A stretch of DNA of 64,000 nucleotides from the NCBI RefSeq assembly GCF_008801605.1, contig NZ_VZPJ01000004.1:248001-312000 (forward strand). Reading direction: 5' to 3'. Each line of letters opens with the position of its first letter. Within the stretch, counting starts at the first letter, position 1. A model generated the notes under the pieces. The model did not search any database, was not told the origin of the DNA, and was given only the letters and a program-made list of their open reading frames with translations. This document shows, one piece after another, positions 51,370-61,388 of this stretch. The position numbers were made by a program, and so were the translations under genes. The stretch comes from Pseudomonas brassicacearum subsp. brassicacearum (GTDB lineage: Bacteria > Pseudomonadota > Gammaproteobacteria > Pseudomonadales > Pseudomonadaceae).

Positions 51370-52995
51370 ATGACCACCGACCCCTTCCTCGCCAACCTTT
51401 TTCCCGACGCCGCCGACATCCCGGAGGCCTATCGCCTCGAAGGCCGGATCGAACAGCGCGAATACCTGGTCGACGGCGTCCTGGAAACCTGGCAAGGGCC
51501 GCTGGCCGTCGTCCGCAGCCCCGTTTACGTGACGGGTGAACTGGGCGATGAGCAAGTGATTCTCGGCAGCACGCCGCTGCTGGATGCCGAGACCGCCCTC
51601 ACCGCCCTGGACGCTGCCGTGCGGGCTTACGATCGCGGCCAGGGCCAGTGGCCAACGATGCGCGTCGCCGAGCGCATCCGCCATGTGGAAACCTTCCTGG
51701 CGCGCATGCGCGAGCAACGTGAGGCCGTGGTCAAGTTGCTGATGTGGGAAATCGGCAAGAACCTCAAGGACTCCCAGAAGGAATTCGACCGCACCTGCGA
51801 CTACATCGTCGACACCATCAACGCCCTCAAGGAGCTGGACCGGCGCTCCAGCCGTTTCGAGCTGGAACAGGACACCCTCGGACAGATCCGGCGCGTGCCC
51901 CTGGGCGTGGCCTTGTGCATGGGCCCCTACAACTACCCGCTGAACGAAACCTTCACCACGCTGATCCCGGCCTTGATCATGGGCAACACCGTGGTGTTCA
52001 AGCCGGCCAAGCTCGGCGTCCTGCTGGTACGGCCATTGCTCGAAGCCTTCCGCGACAGCTTCCCGGCAGGCGTGATCAACGTAATCTACGGCAGCGGCCG
52101 GGAAACTGTCAGCGCGCTGATGGCCAGCGGCAAGATCGACATCTTCGCCTTTATCGGCACCAACAAGGCGGCCAGTGACCTGAAGAAGCTTCACCCGCGG
52201 CCACACCGCTTGCGTGCCGCCCTGGGACTGGATGCGAAGAACCCTGGCCTGGTGCTGCCAGACGTCGACCTGGACAACGCAGTCAACGAGGCACTGACCG
52301 GCTCGCTGTCATTCAACGGCCAGCGCTGCACGGCGCTGAAAATCCTGTTTGTCCATGAGGATGTGGCGCCGGCGTTCATCGAGAAGTTCAACGCCAGGCT
52401 CGCCACCCTGAAACCCGGCATGCCCTGGGAGGACGGCGTGGCGCTGACGCCGTTGCCCGAAGCGAGCAAAGTCGATTACTTGCATTCGCTGGTCGCCGAT
52501 GCGCTGGCCAAGGGTGCAGAAGTGAAGAACGCCCACGGCGGCGAATCGCGAAGCTCGTTTTTCTACCCGGCGGTGCTGTATCCGGTGAACACAGCGATGC
52601 GGGTCTACCATGAGGAACAGTTCGGCCCGGTCGTACCCATCGTGCCGTACCGCGACCTCAATACCGTAATCGACTACGTGCTGGAGTCCGACTTCGGCCA
52701 GCAGCTCAGCATTTTCGGCACCAACCCGGCACAAGTCGGCAAGCTGGTGGACACCTTCGCCAACCAGGTCGGACGCATCAACATCAACGCCCAGTGCCAA
52801 CGGGGCCCGGACACGTTCCCGTTCAATGGCCGGAAGAATTCGGCCGAGGGCACCTTGTCGGTCCACGATGCGCTGCGCACCTTTTCCATCCGCACGCTGG
52901 TGGCAACCAAGTTCCAGGACAACAACAAGGCGTTGATCAGCGACATTATCCGTGAGCGGGATTCCAACTTCCTGACCACTGACTACATCTTCTGA
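51370..52995 (+). CDS. gapN: NADP-dependent glyceraldehyde-3-phosphate dehydrogenase-like (GapN-type ALDH)
   Basis: 541 residues, ALDH superfamily. Catalytic Cys320 lies in FNGQRCTALK. The cofactor region has VALCMGPYNYPLNETFTTLIPALIMGNTVVFKPAK. The segment holding the usual catalytic Glu (ELGGK) here reads ALGLDAKNP, a variant found in this longer Pseudomonas GapN-like subgroup, and the C-terminal half has GPDTFPFNGRKNSAEGTLSVHDALRTF, typical of GapN. It would oxidise glyceraldehyde-3-phosphate directly to 3-phosphoglycerate, making NADPH without ATP. Start is 23 nt after a GATGGAG site. Convergent with the EamA gene. Confidence 0.82.
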   Translation: MTTDPFLANLFPDAADIPEAYRLEGRIEQREYLVDGVLETWQGPLAVVRSPVYVTGELGDEQVILGSTPLLDAETALTALDAAVRAYDRGQGQWPTMRVAERIRHVETFLARMREQREAVVKLLMWEIGKNLKDSQKEFDRTCDYIVDTINALKELDRRSSRFELEQDTLGQIRRVPLGVALCMGPYNYPLNETFTTLIPALIMGNTVVFKPAKLGVLLVRPLLEAFRDSFPAGVINVIYGSGRETVSALMASGKIDIFAFIGTNKAASDLKKLHPRPHRLRAALGLDAKNPGLVLPDVDLDNAVNEALTGSLSFNGQRCTALKILFVHEDVAPAFIEKFNARLATLKPGMPWEDGVALTPLPEASKVDYLHSLVADALAKGAEVKNAHGGESRSSFFYPAVLYPVNTAMRVYHEEQFGPVVPIVPYRDLNTVIDYVLESDFGQQLSIFGTNPAQVGKLVDTFANQVGRININAQCQRGPDTFPFNGRKNSAEGTLSVHDALRTFSIRTLVATKFQDNNKALISDIIRERDSNFLTTDYIF

Positions 52996-53014
52996 TCCAC
53001 GCCCGAACGGTGGG

Positions 53015-53908
53015 CTACGACAGGGCTGGGCGCCGCGACTTGATGCCCCAGCCCTGTTGCATGCCGGCAGCCGCCAGCAGGATCGCCGCCACGCCCAACC
53101 ATTGCAGCGGCTCCAGGCGATGGCCGAAGGCGAACCAGTCGACGAAGATCGCTGCGATGGGATAGATGAACGACAGCGCACCGGTCAATGCAGTCGGCAA
53201 ACGTTGTATGGCGCTGTACAGCAACACGTACATCACGCCGGTGTGCACCACGCCCAGGATCAACAGACTGACCCAGGCCTGGGGGTGTTGCGGCAATGCC
53301 GAGAAGTTCGCCCAGGGCGCCAGCAGCAACACGCCGGTGCTGACCTGGATCAGCGCGATCAGATGAGGTGGCGTGCCGGTCAGGCGCTTGATGATCAACG
53401 CCGCGATGGCGTACAGCAATGCGGCCCCCAGCGCCAAGGCAATGCCCAGCAGATAGTCGCCGCCACCCTGCCCTTGCTCACCATGGGCACTGACGATGGC
53501 CAGCATCCCGAGAAACGACACCGCCAGCCAGAACAGTTTCTGCGCGGTGATTTTTTCCCCCAGGAACAACGCCGCCAACCCCACCAACATGAACGGCTGG
53601 ACGTTGTACACCGCCGTGCCGATGGCGATCGAGGCACGGGAATAGGAGGCAAACAGCAATACCCAGTTGCCGACGATCGCTACACCGCTGAGGACCGCCA
53701 GCAGGAACGTGGTACGGGTGAGGATGCCGGGGCGCAAAAAGCCGAAACCGGCGCAGATCAGCAGCAAGGTCACGGCGCCGAACACGCAGCGCCAGAACAC
53801 CACATCCAGCACCGGCAGGCCGGAAACCAGCACGAACCAACCAATGGTTCCGGAGATCAGCATGGCGGCAGTCATTTCCAGCGAACCGCGGCGTAAGGTC
53901 TTGTCCAT
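53015..53908 (-). CDS. EamA/DMT-family transporter
   Basis: 297 residues with ten predicted helices in two EamA repeats: the first starts AAMLISGTIGWFVLVSGLPVLDVVFWRC, the second YLLGIALALGAALLYAIAALI, ending VGMYVLLYSAIQ-like VMYVLLYSAIQRLPTALTGALSFIYPIAAIFVD. These carriers export amino acids or other metabolites. An Lrp-type regulator is divergent 133 bp away and probably responds to the exported amino acid. The basic C-terminal tail (KSRRPALS) is cytoplasmic. Confidence 0.9.
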   Translation of the reverse strand: MDKTLRRGSLEMTAAMLISGTIGWFVLVSGLPVLDVVFWRCVFGAVTLLLICAGFGFLRPGILTRTTFLLAVLSGVAIVGNWVLLFASYSRASIAIGTAVYNVQPFMLVGLAALFLGEKITAQKLFWLAVSFLGMLAIVSAHGEQGQGGGDYLLGIALALGAALLYAIAALIIKRLTGTPPHLIALIQVSTGVLLLAPWANFSALPQHPQAWVSLLILGVVHTGVMYVLLYSAIQRLPTALTGALSFIYPIAAIFVDWFAFGHRLEPLQWLGVAAILLAAAGMQQGWGIKSRRPALS

Positions 53909-54041
53909 CTTCAGGCTCCTTCAGCAAGTGGGCACAGTATGCCGAGCCGACGGGGGGCTTCTCCATGGTTTGAAAAAGGCTAAACTGCGATTTGACCTTT
54001 TTTATCAAGGCAACTTCACACATTCGCCTAATGGAGTTGAA

Positions 54042-54479
54042 ATGACTGACGATATTGACCAGATCCTCATCAGTGCCCTGATGGAAGATTCCCGACGTTC
54101 CCTCAAGGCCTTGGCAAACCTCAGTGGCCTGTCCTCCCCCAGTGTCGCCGAGCGCCTTCGCCGGCTCGAAGAACGTGGCGTGCTCAGGGGCTACACCGTT
54201 GAGGTGGACCCCAAGTGCTTCGGCTATCAACTCCAGGCCATCGTGCGTATCCGCCCGCTGCCGGGGCAGTTGCAGGAAGTGGAGCGGCAGATCCAGGCCA
54301 TCGCCGAATTCACCGAATGCGACAAGGTAACCGGCGACGACTGCTTCATCGCCCGCCTGCACGTGCGCTCGATGGAACAGCTGGATACCTTGCTGGACAA
54401 ACTCAATGTCCACGCCGAGACCAATACGGCCATCGTCAAGAAAACACCCGTCAAGCGACGGTTGCCGCCGATGGCGTAA
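54042..54479 (+). CDS. Lrp/AsnC-family transcriptional regulator
   Basis: 145 residues from ATG 54042 with TGGAG upstream. N-terminal helix-turn-helix: DDIDQILISALMEDSRRSLKALANLSGLSSPSVAERLRRLEERGVLRGYTVEVD. The C-terminal RAM domain has YQLQAIVRIRPLPG and VTGDDCFIARLHVRSMEQLDTLLD. Divergent from the EamA transporter, which it likely regulates. ATG was chosen because the region upstream is the divergent promoter. Confidence 0.92.
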   Translation: MTDDIDQILISALMEDSRRSLKALANLSGLSSPSVAERLRRLEERGVLRGYTVEVDPKCFGYQLQAIVRIRPLPGQLQEVERQIQAIAEFTECDKVTGDDCFIARLHVRSMEQLDTLLDKLNVHAETNTAIVKKTPVKRRLPPMA

Positions 54480-54493
54480 GAACGTCCCCCCCC

Positions 54494-54584
54494 GTGGGAG
54501 CGAGCTTGCTCGCGAAGAGGCCAGCATATTCAACACCCTCGTCGACTGTGACATCGCCTTCGCGAGCAAGCTCGCTCCCACAGG
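54494..54584. repeat. REPIN between the Lrp gene and the helicase gene
   Basis: GTGGGAGCGAGCTTGCTCGC faces TTCGCGAGCAAGCTCGCTCC. It sits between converging 3' ends. Confidence 0.9.
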
Positions 54585-54616
54585 GTTACGCTTGCAACGG
54601 ATAGACACACCAAGCC

Positions 54617-57088
54617 TTATCCTTTACGAACACGGCGATGGTCAGCGAAAAAGGGCTTATCCGTGGCAATACGATCCGAGGCCTTGGGCCCATTGGCCGC
54701 CTGGCCGTCCTGGCCATCGACGTACCAGTAACAGTGCTGCACCGCACGCGTGATGCCCACATACGCCAGGCGCAGGATTTCGTCCTTTTGCGCCGAGTCG
54801 TAAGGTTCGGCGTCACCGTCCTGGCCTAGCCCGGCCATTCGATAGACCTGATTCTTGTAGGGTGAACTGCTCAGGTGCTGGCAGTCGCCCAGCAGGAACA
54901 CCGCATCGGCCTGGAGCCCCTTGGCACTGTGGTAAGTCATTTGCCTGAGCCGTCGCGCGTCGTACGGCAAGCTAGAATCAACATTAACTGTTGGCTGAAT
55001 ATACTTTTCTATCAATAGCTTATCGCTACTTTTTCGATACAACATCAAGATCGAATCGCCGTTGCGATAGTGCTCATCCAGTCGCCGCGCCAACCCTTCG
55101 TCGTCGCGATCCAACACATTCACCGGGCTCAACGAGCGAGACACGCCACTGGCCTTGGCCTTCTTGCCTGGGATAGCCGCAGCGGCGCGAACAATATGCT
55201 CGGCCGCATCGATGATGTGTTGGTGGCTGCGGTAGTTGTCAGTGAGCATGACCCGGGTCGTCGTCGGCGACGGGAATTGCTTGTTGAATGCCATGAAATA
55301 GCTCGGCGAGCTGCCGCGCCAGCCATAGATTGATTGCCAATCGTCCCCTACACACAACAATGAAGAGCGTTGGGCGCCGCGCCCCACGTGCATCGCGGGA
55401 CCACGGCTGCGTATTTCCCGAAGACTGGCGCGCAGCCAGGAGACGATCTGCGGCGACACGTCCTGGAACTCGTCGACCATCAGGTGCGAAAGCGGCCTGA
55501 GCAACGCATCCCCCAGCAACTTGAAATTTTCCGGCGAATGTTCGCTGAACAGCGCAAACATGCGGTTGTAGGTCATGACCGGCGGCGATTGGTCGAGCAG
55601 ATGGTCTTCGAATGCCCGCCAGTAGCGACTCAGCGCTTCGAAGAAATACCGATCGGGATCATCCTGGGCAAAGGACATCCGCCCCACGGCATCCGGGACG
55701 TCGAGGCCCAGGTTCTCGATAAAGCCTGCCGCCGCAACAAAGCAGTCCAGCAATGGCGCTGAACCCAGCTCGCCCTTGACCTTGTAGTCGAACCCAGGCC
55801 CGGCGCTGGCATCGCCGGCCATTGACGCTAATACACGTTTTGACGCCTCATAACTTTCCAGCCAGATCAGTGGCTTACGGCAAAAAGCTTGAAACAAGGT
55901 GCGCTTTACCGCCCATTCCGCGCGGATGCTCAACTTGGCGCCCGGACGATTGAGCCGGGCATCTTCCCGTGGATCGAACCCCAGTATCACCCAGGCATCC
56001 AGGGAAGGCGCGTAGCCATGACAGTGGAACGTCGAACCATTGATTTCGAACGTTTGTCGCTTCGGCTCGATACCCTTGATCGGCCAGGCACCGGCGCGGA
56101 ACCACAGGTCTTCGACGGCATCGCACAACTCTTCGTCGCGCTGGGCTGCCAGTTCGGTCACGGCGACGCGCTTTTGCACATCCGGGTGATCGCGTTCCAG
56201 CTCCTTGAGTTGCAGCGCGTGGCGGGACAACGGCAGGATCAGCTCACGGAAACGCGCGTCACGCTGGTAAAGGTTGTAATAACAGGCGTTGAGTTGCTGG
56301 CGCTGGGCGTCGTTGATGCGCAAATCAAAGGGATTGCCCTGGGCATCATCGTCACCCGCTTCGGCGCGATGACTCAGGGTCTCGAACGCCTGGAGTCGTT
56401 CGAACCCGGGCAGGCTGCGAACCATGGGCAAGATGCGCGAATGGAATGTCCGCACCAGGTCACGGGCTTCCTTGAGGCTGACGGTTCGCCCCCACAGGGC
56501 AAACACTTCGATCAGTTTCTGGATGAAATCCTTGCGCGATTCCCGGGTAAACGTCACCACGGTCATCGAGTCCAGTTCGAAACCCAGGTAATGGGACAAC
56601 AGCACAATGCGCAGTACCAGGGTGGTGGATTTGCCCGCCCCGGCCCCGGCGACCACCGAGGTCGAGGGCGTGTCGCTGAAAATCATCTTCCATTGCGCAG
56701 CGCTCGGTTGTGCATGCGCCGGCAGCAATCGGGTGACATCTGTCTTGATGCGTTTCTTCAGCTCGGCGGTCAGCGGCAGGCGCCAGTCATCGAACAGCAG
56801 ATCATCGACCTGCGGTGCCGGATGCTCCGTGCTGCGCGAATCACGGATCAACAGGACCTGACGACCCTCCTCAAGCCCTTCGGCCCGGCCTTCCTTGTAG
56901 CCATAGTCAAAACCAGCGGTATGACCGCTGCGGAAACCGTCGGCCTGGCCATGCAACCAGGAAGCGCGATGTTGGGCTCGCAGGCGTGTCAGGCCATGGC
57001 CGAAGAACCGGGCTGCCAGGCGCTTGAACAGCGGCATCTGGGCCAGGGATAAAAGCTCGGGGGGAAGATCGGGAGTGTGTTGCGCCAC
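54617..57088 (-). CDS. UvrD/Rep-like superfamily 1 DNA helicase
   Basis: 823 residues. Walker A: VVAGAGAGKSTT (about 145-157). Walker B: LMVDEFQDVSP (about 537-546). Other SF1 motifs: TVVTFTRESRKDF (Ia), VGDDWQSIYGWRGS (III), TDNYRSHQHIIDAAE (IV), TYHSAKGLQADAVFLL (V) and RLAYVGITRAVQHCYWYV (VI). The N-terminal 80 residues include GFRSGHTAGFDYGYKEGRAEGLEEGR, a glycine/glutamate-rich segment unlike UvrD, possibly a localisation or interaction domain. A role in repair or nucleic-acid remodelling is likely; the exact type is unknown. It is divergent from the pirin gene. Confidence 0.9.
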   Translation of the reverse strand: MAQHTPDLPPELLSLAQMPLFKRLAARFFGHGLTRLRAQHRASWLHGQADGFRSGHTAGFDYGYKEGRAEGLEEGRQVLLIRDSRSTEHPAPQVDDLLFDDWRLPLTAELKKRIKTDVTRLLPAHAQPSAAQWKMIFSDTPSTSVVAGAGAGKSTTLVLRIVLLSHYLGFELDSMTVVTFTRESRKDFIQKLIEVFALWGRTVSLKEARDLVRTFHSRILPMVRSLPGFERLQAFETLSHRAEAGDDDAQGNPFDLRINDAQRQQLNACYYNLYQRDARFRELILPLSRHALQLKELERDHPDVQKRVAVTELAAQRDEELCDAVEDLWFRAGAWPIKGIEPKRQTFEINGSTFHCHGYAPSLDAWVILGFDPREDARLNRPGAKLSIRAEWAVKRTLFQAFCRKPLIWLESYEASKRVLASMAGDASAGPGFDYKVKGELGSAPLLDCFVAAAGFIENLGLDVPDAVGRMSFAQDDPDRYFFEALSRYWRAFEDHLLDQSPPVMTYNRMFALFSEHSPENFKLLGDALLRPLSHLMVDEFQDVSPQIVSWLRASLREIRSRGPAMHVGRGAQRSSLLCVGDDWQSIYGWRGSSPSYFMAFNKQFPSPTTTRVMLTDNYRSHQHIIDAAEHIVRAAAAIPGKKAKASGVSRSLSPVNVLDRDDEGLARRLDEHYRNGDSILMLYRKSSDKLLIEKYIQPTVNVDSSLPYDARRLRQMTYHSAKGLQADAVFLLGDCQHLSSSPYKNQVYRMAGLGQDGDAEPYDSAQKDEILRLAYVGITRAVQHCYWYVDGQDGQAANGPKASDRIATDKPFFADHRRVRKG

Positions 57089-57326
57089 GCTGATGACTCC
57101 GGGTGTTCATGAACCATGACGGCTATGGTGTCTGTATTTGCCGCCGGGTTCCACCCAAAAGCTTTTAAGTCATGGGTTTAGGCGATGAAGTGAAAGTTGG
57201 CTCGCGATTTTATATCTAAATACACGATAACTTTGACGCGTTTTTTACGCTTTTTATCGATGTGTTCCTTAGCGAAAATAGCCCCATCAACCATCGCTTT
57301 CGCTGCTCAGCGAAAAGGACACGAAC

Positions 57327-58022
57327 ATGCTCGAACTCAGGCCCTTCGCCACCTTGGGCGCCGCCAACCACGGTTGGCTGGATGCCCACCATCATTTTTC
57401 GTTCGCCGAATATTACGACCCACGGCGCATGAACTGGGGCAACTTGCGGGTCTGGAACGATGATGTTATCGCCCCTGGCAGCGGTTTTCCCCAACACCCG
57501 CACCGGGACATGGAAATCATCACCTATGTGCGCGAAGGCGCGATCAGCCACCAGGACAATCTGGGTAACAAGGGCCGCACGGAGGCCGGTGATGTACAGG
57601 TCATGAGCGCGGGCACCGGGATTGCCCATAGCGAGTACAACCTGGAATCGACGGCCACCCGCATTTTCCAGATCTGGATCATCCCCAACGAAGAAGGCCT
57701 GGCACCGTCATGGGGCGCCAAGCCGTTTCCCAAGGACTCGCGCGAAGGCTTCGTGACCTTGGCCAGTGGCAAGGCCGGCGATGACCAAAGCCTGCGCATT
57801 CGCGCCGACGCACGACTGGTAGCGGCCAATCTCAAGGCGGGTGAAAGTGCGGAGTATCGGCTGGACGCCGCACGTCGAGCTTATCTTGTGCCGGCAACTG
57901 GATTGATAGAAATCAATGGTTTGCGCGTACAAGCTCGAGACGGTGTTGCGATTGAAGATGAGCGGATATTGCGGGTGACCGCCATTGAAGACAGCGAAAT
58001 CGTGCTCGTCGACCTCGCTTGA
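57327..58022 (+). CDS. Pirin-family cupin protein (YhhW-like)
   Basis: 231 residues with AAGGA upstream. The N-terminal cupin binds metal through FPQHPHRDMEIITYV (two His) and GIAHSEYNLE (His, Glu), matching the quercetinase-like YhhW set, all retained. The C-terminal half is a second cupin without ligands (SAEYRLDAARRAYLV). Pirins may act as redox sensors or dioxygenases. The 238-bp divergent region with the helicase gene is A/T-rich; a TTGACG at 57233-57238 is a possible -35 without a clear -10. Confidence 0.92.
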   Translation: MLELRPFATLGAANHGWLDAHHHFSFAEYYDPRRMNWGNLRVWNDDVIAPGSGFPQHPHRDMEIITYVREGAISHQDNLGNKGRTEAGDVQVMSAGTGIAHSEYNLESTATRIFQIWIIPNEEGLAPSWGAKPFPKDSREGFVTLASGKAGDDQSLRIRADARLVAANLKAGESAEYRLDAARRAYLVPATGLIEINGLRVQARDGVAIEDERILRVTAIEDSEIVLVDLA

Positions 58023-58047
58023 TTGGTCTTGTGGTGAGAGGAATTTG

Positions 58048-58130
58048 TGTGGGAGCAAAGCTTGCTCGCGAAACGGGCCTCGCGTTAAAGACCGCATCGC
58101 CTGGATCGCGGGCAAGCCTTGCTCCCACAT
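58048..58130. repeat. REPIN, AAAGC-type arms
   Basis: TGTGGGAGCAAAGCTTGCTC faces TCGCGGGCAAGCCTTGCTCC. The left arm matches the AAAGC class of the tandem array at 17157-17760, while the right arm resembles the degenerate element before glgX. Confidence 0.85.
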
Positions 58131-58156
58131 AGTTGGGACAAGGCTTGCCGACGGTG

Positions 58157-59803
58157 TCACTTGCTGGTGATAGCCCCATCCACCAACGTTTGCGCCTCAG
58201 CCACCAATTGCTTGAGGTGCGCGTCGCCAATGAAGCTTTCGGCGTAGATCTTGTAGATATCCTCGGTCCCGGACGGGCGTGCCGCAAACCAGCCGTTTTC
58301 AGTCATGACCTTCAGGCCGCCAATGGCCTGATCATTGCCCGGCGCGTGACTGAGGATGTGCTGGATCTTCTCCCCGGCCAATTCGGTAGACGTCACCTGA
58401 TCGGGCGACAGCTTGCTCAATAGCGCCTTCTGTTGCGGGCTGGCCTTGGCATCGACGCGTACCGAGAACGGTTCGCCCAGCTCGTCAGTCAACGCGCGGT
58501 AGGCCTGGCTCGGGTCGCGACCGGTGCGCGCCGTCATTTCAGCTGCCAACAGCGCCGGGATCAGGCCGTCCTTGTCGGTACTCCAGACGCCGCCGTCCTT
58601 GCGCAGGAACGAAGCACCGGCACTTTCTTCACCGCCAAAGCCCAGGGAACCATCGAACAGGCCGTCGGCAAACCACTTGAAGCCCACCGGCACTTCATAG
58701 AGGCGGCGACCCAGGCGCTTGGCCACGCGATCGATCAGGCCGCTGCTGACCACGGTCTTGCCCACCGCAGCATCGGCGCGCCATTGCGGGCGATTCTGGA
58801 ACAGGTAGTCGATGGAGACCGCCAGGTAGTTGTTCGGCGCCAACAGGCCGCCAGACGGCGTCACGATGCCATGACGGTCATGGTCCGGGTCGCAGGCAAA
58901 GGCCACGTCGAAGCGGTCCTTCAGACCAATCAACCCTTGCATCGCATGGCTGGAAGACGGGTCCATGCGGATCTGCCCGTCCCAGTCGACGGTCATGAAA
59001 CGGAAGGTGGAATCCACGTGAGTGTTCACCACTTCCAGGTCCAGGCGGTAATGCTCGGCAATGGCCGGCCAGTAGCGCACGCCTGCGCCACCCAACGGAT
59101 CGACGCCCAAATGCAGCCCGGCGGTGCGGATGACATCGAAATCGATGACATTGATCAGGTCCGCCACGTAGGTGTTGACGTAGTCGTGACGGTGGGTGGT
59201 GTCGGCCTTCAGGGCTTGCTCGTAGCTGACGCGCTTGACGCCGGCGAGCTGGTCGGCCAGCAGTTCGTTGGCCTTGGCTTCGATCCATTTGGTGATGTGG
59301 GTATCGGCCGGGCCACCGTTGGTAGGGTTGTACTTGTAGCCGCCGCTTTGCGGTGGGTTGTGGGACGGCGTGATGACGATGCCGTCCGCCAGGCCCGAGG
59401 TGCGGCCACGGTTGTAGCAGAGAATGGCGTGGGAAACCGCTGGTGTCGGGGTGTATTCATCGCCCTCGGCGATCATGACGGTTACACCGTTGGCCGCGAA
59501 TACTTCCAGCGCACTGGCACCCGCCGGGGTCGATAGCGCGTGAGTGTCGATGCCGACGAACAGTGGCCCGTTGATGCCCTGGGCTTCGCGGTACAGGCAG
59601 ATCGCCTGGCTGATGGCCAACACGTGCCACTCGTTGAAGCCCAGGTCGAAGGAGCTGCCACGGTGCCCGGAGGTGCCAAAAGCCACGCGCTGGGTTGCAA
59701 CCGAGGCATCGGGTCGGCCGGTGTAGTAGGCCGTCACCAGTCGCGGGATATCGATCAACAACTCTGCCGGTGCCGGCTTGCCCGCAAATGGACTGACTGT
59801 CAT
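58157..59803 (-). CDS. pgm: Phosphoglucomutase (alpha-D-glucose-specific)
   Basis: 548 residues. The phosphorylated Ser is in [18 protein letters not shown]; the metal loop is [12 protein letters not shown]; the sugar loop is [17 protein letters not shown]; and the phosphate-binding C-terminal loop is [16 protein letters not shown]. The N-terminal [13 protein letters not shown] is typical. It interconverts glucose-1-phosphate and glucose-6-phosphate, linking GlgA/GlgX/MalQ flux to central metabolism, although 13 kb away from that block. Follows the MocR gene on the same strand after 91 bp. Confidence 0.95.
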   Translation of the reverse strand: MTVSPFAGKPAPAELLIDIPRLVTAYYTGRPDASVATQRVAFGTSGHRGSSFDLGFNEWHVLAISQAICLYREAQGINGPLFVGIDTHALSTPAGASALEVFAANGVTVMIAEGDEYTPTPAVSHAILCYNRGRTSGLADGIVITPSHNPPQSGGYKYNPTNGGPADTHITKWIEAKANELLADQLAGVKRVSYEQALKADTTHRHDYVNTYVADLINVIDFDVIRTAGLHLGVDPLGGAGVRYWPAIAEHYRLDLEVVNTHVDSTFRFMTVDWDGQIRMDPSSSHAMQGLIGLKDRFDVAFACDPDHDRHGIVTPSGGLLAPNNYLAVSIDYLFQNRPQWRADAAVGKTVVSSGLIDRVAKRLGRRLYEVPVGFKWFADGLFDGSLGFGGEESAGASFLRKDGGVWSTDKDGLIPALLAAEMTARTGRDPSQAYRALTDELGEPFSVRVDAKASPQQKALLSKLSPDQVTSTELAGEKIQHILSHAPGNDQAIGGLKVMTENGWFAARPSGTEDIYKIYAESFIGDAHLKQLVAEAQTLVDGAITSK

Positions 59804-59894
59804 GCAAAACCTCTGAGTGGAGTGGCTCGGTAAATGGAGTGCAGTTTACTGACAGTTCGACCATGGCGCGATGGGTTCGATCCATTGCCGCCGA

Positions 59895-61292
59895 TTACGC
59901 TTGTTCGAGCCTCAAGGCGTCGGCCAGCGCGCAGAGCGCAGCGTCCATGTCCTGCGGCCCGTTCAGGGCGTGGGTCAGGCGCATATGTTGTGCATACAGG
60001 CCCTGGAGGCTGAACAACTCCCCCGGCGCGATGACGATTCGCTGGGCAAGCAGCCGATGGAAAACCCGTCGCAAGTCGACCCGTCGCGTCGACTGCATCC
60101 AGATCGTCGCACCACCTTGAGGTTCTGCCCATTGCAGGCTATCCCCTAGCCGCTCGCGCAGCAATTGCGTAGTCGAAACCGCGCTTTCACGCAGCAGGCG
60201 CCGCAACACCAGCAAGTGCTGGTCAATCCGACCGTTGCTGTACAGCCGGGCGATGGCTTTCTGGCGGATCGGCGACAAGCGAAACGCTCGCAACAGGAAA
60301 TGTCGCTGCAGGTGCAGGGTCAACTGGCGCGACAACACGTAGCCATACGGCGCCTCTGGCCCGATGGTTTTCTCGAACGTCGAATAGACGATCAGCCGGT
60401 CCGGGTCGAGCAAGTCTCGAAAAGGCGTCATCCTTGCCTCGAACGCCAGGTCTGTATGGCTGTCGTTCTCCAGCACCCAAGTCCCGTGCCGCTCCAGCAA
60501 ATGCGCGATGGTACGACGGTTCTCTTCAGGAACCAGTGTCCCCCTCGGCATATTCAAGACCGACGACAGCACCACCAGGCGTACCGTTTCGTTCACCAGC
60601 AGCTGTTCCAGTTGCTCGACATTGAGTTCCCCCCCGGCCAGCAGTGGCAGCTCGATGACGTTGACCTCCGCCGCCTGCAGCAGGCGCAACACCGCCCAAT
60701 CGCAGGGCGATTCGATCAGCACGGTGGCCCCCCTGAGTGCCAGCACCGCGATAAGAATTTCCAGGACGCCCCGCAGGTCGGCGCCAATGTAGACATCATC
60801 GGCATTCCAGCAACGGGCCGGCGAAGACGTGTAGCGGGCAGCCAGCGCAGTGCGAAGCTCCAGCTCGCCCCAGGGTTGCGAGGGTGTCTGCGAGGAGCGC
60901 GGGTACTGGCGCAGCAGTTCGCGCTCGAGCAGCAACAGCGGGCTGTCCAACGGCTGCATCGACGCCGGTTCATCCGCGCTGAGCACCTGCATACCTGGTC
61001 GTCGGGCATTGACGTACAGGGTCTCGAGTAAATCGTCACCGCCGTCCAGGGTGGCCATGCTGGGCACGGGCAGCGCGTAGTAACCGGACTTGGCGATCGA
61101 ATAGACCCGCCCTTCCTTTTCCAGCAGCGAATACGCGTACTGAATGGTCGATATCGACACGTTCAGACGCTCGGCCAGTTGCCGCAGCGACGGCAGGCGA
61201 ACCCGCGCATCAACCTCCAGCTCGTTGATCAGCGTGGTCAGGTAGCGATAAACCGCCTGATAGGCGAAGTCTGTCTCCCGGCAATTTTTCAT
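59895..61292 (-). CDS. MocR-type GntR/aminotransferase-like regulator
   Basis: 465 residues. N-terminal GntR winged helix: VRLPSLRQLAERLNVSISTIQYAYSLLEKEGRVYSIAKSGYYA. The remainder has the fold-type I PLP-binding arrangement: ADLRGVLEILIAVLAL, LIESPCDWAVLRLLQ, VLENDSHTDLAFE, and YSTFEKTIGPEAPYGYV with the PLP Lys. The segment between the domains is longer than in GabR. Such regulators usually control vitamin B6, amino-acid or polyamine genes, often their neighbours. The flanking unknown 498-residue gene (96 bp upstream, same strand) or pgm could be targets. Confidence 0.9.
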   Translation of the reverse strand: MKNCRETDFAYQAVYRYLTTLINELEVDARVRLPSLRQLAERLNVSISTIQYAYSLLEKEGRVYSIAKSGYYALPVPSMATLDGGDDLLETLYVNARRPGMQVLSADEPASMQPLDSPLLLLERELLRQYPRSSQTPSQPWGELELRTALAARYTSSPARCWNADDVYIGADLRGVLEILIAVLALRGATVLIESPCDWAVLRLLQAAEVNVIELPLLAGGELNVEQLEQLLVNETVRLVVLSSVLNMPRGTLVPEENRRTIAHLLERHGTWVLENDSHTDLAFEARMTPFRDLLDPDRLIVYSTFEKTIGPEAPYGYVLSRQLTLHLQRHFLLRAFRLSPIRQKAIARLYSNGRIDQHLLVLRRLLRESAVSTTQLLRERLGDSLQWAEPQGGATIWMQSTRRVDLRRVFHRLLAQRIVIAPGELFSLQGLYAQHMRLTHALNGPQDMDAALCALADALRLEQA

Positions 61293-61388
61293 CGGCTCAG
61301 GCCAGGACAGCGGGTCGCAGTCAGCTCAGTCGCAACGCCGGGTACAAGGACTGGGGACGAGGTAGATGAGTCCGTCAAACCTCGTTCC

